Below, in pieces: positions 62,664-64,000 of a stretch of 64,000 nucleotides of DNA. Location: NCBI RefSeq assembly GCF_021602345.1, contig NZ_BQID01000002.1, positions 1-64,000 on the forward strand. Direction: 5' to 3'. Within the stretch, counting starts at the first letter, position 1, and every line of letters starts with the position of its first letter. The notes under the pieces are model-generated. The model saw only the letters and a list, made by a program, of their open reading frames with translations, ran no database searches and was not told the DNA's origin. Both the position numbers and the translations under genes were made by a program. The stretch comes from Pseudomonas pharyngis (lineage in GTDB: Bacteria; Pseudomonadota; Gammaproteobacteria; Pseudomonadales; Pseudomonadaceae).

Positions 62664-64000
62664 ATGCAGTTTTTATCCGATAGCCATGGGTGTGACGGCT
62701 GGCAAGGCGAGATGGCCGGGCGCATTCGTGCGTTTGACTGGAGCAGGACTGATCTGGGCCCCCTCGAAACCTGGCCGGCCAGCCTGTGCAGCACGGTCCA
62801 GCTGATGCTGGCCTCGCCGCTGCCGATGGTCATGCTCTGGGGTCATGCCGGTTACATGATCTACAACGACGCCTATTCGCGATTCGCCGGTGGCCGACAT
62901 CCGTACCTGCTCGGATCGCCGGTGGAACTGGGCTGGCCGGAGGTGGCCGATTTCAACCGGCATGTGGTCGACACCTGTCTGGCCGGCGGCACCCTGGAAT
63001 ACCGCAACAAGGTCTTGGTGTTGCTGCGCGACGGCGTGCCCGAGGACGTCTGGCTCGATTTGTATTACAGCCCGGTGGCCAACGATGCCGGCGTGCCTTC
63101 TGGCGTGATGGCGATGGTGGTGGAAACCACTGAACTGGTGTTGTCCGAGCGTCTGCGCCAGGCCGCTGAAGATGCCTATCGCGCCGACAACGAGCGGGTG
63201 CGCCTGGCACTGAATGCCGGGGCATTGCTCGGCTCGTTTGTCTGGGACGTCAGAAACAACGTGCTGTCGGCCGACGAGCGTTTTGCCCGGACATTTTCCT
63301 ACCCGCCTGATCAAGACCTGAGCAACCTGCCGCAGCATATCGCCGAGGCGCACATTCATCCGGACGACCGTAATTGGGTACAGGAGTGCGTGGAGAATTC
63401 GGTGCGTACCGGCGAGCCCTACAACGCCGAGTACCGGGTGGTGCGTGCCGATGGCAGTTGTCTGTGGGTGCTCGCCAGCGGTGCTTGCGAATTCGACGAG
63501 CAGGGCCGGCCGTTCCGTTTCCCCGGTGTGCTGATCGATATTCACGAGCGCAAGACCGCCGAGGAATCGCTGCTCAAGTTCACCCGCAACCTCGAACAGC
63601 GGGTGGCGGATGAAGTCGAGGCGCGCCTCGCCGCCGAAGAGCAATTGCGTCAGTCGCAGAAGCTCGAAGCCATCGGTGGCCTCACCGGCGGCGTGGCCCA
63701 TGACTTCAACAACCTGCTGCAAGTGATCGCCGGCAATCTGCACCTGCTGGCTCGCCATGAACCGGACAATGCCAACGTCCAGCGTCGTGTCAGCGCCTCG
63801 CTGGCGGCGGTGGAGCGCGGCGCCAAGCTGTCTTCGCAACTGCTCGCGTTTGCCCGGCGTCAGCCGCTGTCGCCGGCGGTGTGCAACCCCCGCCAGATCT
63901 TCGAAGGCGTGGGCGAGTTGCTGCAACGGGCGCTGGGCGAAACCATTCAGATCGACGTGCAACTGCCTGTTGAGCCTTGGCACATCAACGTTGACCGCAA
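62664..64000 (+). CDS. PAS-containing sensor histidine kinase, partial
   Basis: 445 codons visible; the gene runs off the end of the window. N-terminal PAS-like region (FDWSRTDLGPLETWPASLCSTVQLMLASPLPMVMLWG), a second PAS with PAC motif (EYRVVRADGSCLWVLASGACEFDEQGRP; GVLIDIHERKTAEESLL), a coiled linker, and the H-box GGLTGGVAHDFNNLLQVIAGNL with phospho-accepting H346. This group usually continues into an ATPase domain and often a receiver. No membrane segment in the visible part, so likely cytoplasmic. The start ATG has only a weak site upstream. Confidence 0.88.
   Translation, partial: MQFLSDSHGCDGWQGEMAGRIRAFDWSRTDLGPLETWPASLCSTVQLMLASPLPMVMLWGHAGYMIYNDAYSRFAGGRHPYLLGSPVELGWPEVADFNRHVVDTCLAGGTLEYRNKVLVLLRDGVPEDVWLDLYYSPVANDAGVPSGVMAMVVETTELVLSERLRQAAEDAYRADNERVRLALNAGALLGSFVWDVRNNVLSADERFARTFSYPPDQDLSNLPQHIAEAHIHPDDRNWVQECVENSVRTGEPYNAEYRVVRADGSCLWVLASGACEFDEQGRPFRFPGVLIDIHERKTAEESLLKFTRNLEQRVADEVEARLAAEEQLRQSQKLEAIGGLTGGVAHDFNNLLQVIAGNLHLLARHEPDNANVQRRVSASLAAVERGAKLSSQLLAFARRQPLSPAVCNPRQIFEGVGELLQRALGETIQIDVQLPVEPWHINVDR

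Noticed and set aside
1-64000. CRISPR arrays, tRNA/rRNA genes, insertion sequence transposases, integron integrase
   Set aside because: None seen among the translated frames or as direct-repeat arrays; the repeats found are palindromic and dispersed.

Overview
The window is a stretch of Pseudomonas chromosome, most likely P. fluorescens group. It is GC-rich and carries a Hxc-type type II secretion cluster followed by a DING-type phosphatase and a giant PdtA-like exoprotein, a second lexA with imuA-imuB-dnaE2, a DUF6124-like gene, a Pseudomonas-type REP, and several copies of a long palindromic CCCCTCACCC...GGGTGAGGGG repeat. I saw no rRNA, tRNA or CRISPR array.

Layout. 1-6700 is a more AT-rich accessory island: a split trypsin-like protease, three consecutive HEPN-type proteins (an Abi_C protein and two with Rx4H motifs), three unrecognised genes, and a recurring GACTGATTTATTTTC palindrome between them. 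6776-7742 holds a DUF6124-like gene with a highly structured leader and a half copy of the long repeat. 7743-16332 is the hxc cluster (hxcV reversed; then hxcT-X-Y-Z-Q-R-S in one translationally coupled operon). 16681-30462 holds the DING/LapA-like secreted protein and PdtA, a two-partner-secretion exoprotein of about 4160 residues. 30512-30980 is a ParE/stability-determinant toxin-antitoxin pair, then an SphA-like outer-membrane protein diverging from an AraC regulator.

33699-43140 runs from a Dyp peroxidase and a Gfo/Idh oxidoreductase into a GntR-controlled operon: an AprA-like flavoprotein, an AprB-like ferredoxin, an ABC importer of the SsuABC/TauABC type, a HEAT-repeat protein and a DUF971 protein. 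This is the best candidate for an undescribed metabolic system. 43067-47482 on the minus strand encodes an EptA-type transferase, a TorF-like porin and a periplasmic amidohydrolase, with a LysR gene diverging. 48551-54273 is the lexA2-imuA-imuB-dnaE2 mutagenesis cassette.

54274-61701 (minus) is a catabolic locus: a polyamine-type ABC importer, two amidohydrolases (one without the usual N-terminal HxH metal motif) and a flavin reductase, with a divergent FCD-type GntR regulator. The window ends inside a PAS-containing sensor histidine kinase.

The secretion block (Hxc, LapA, PdtA) matches the phosphate-starvation secretion locus known from P. aeruginosa, but hxcP, hxcU, hxcW and the PdtB transporter are not present here. 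All assignments rest on reading the translated sequence and remembered family motifs; no database search was run.
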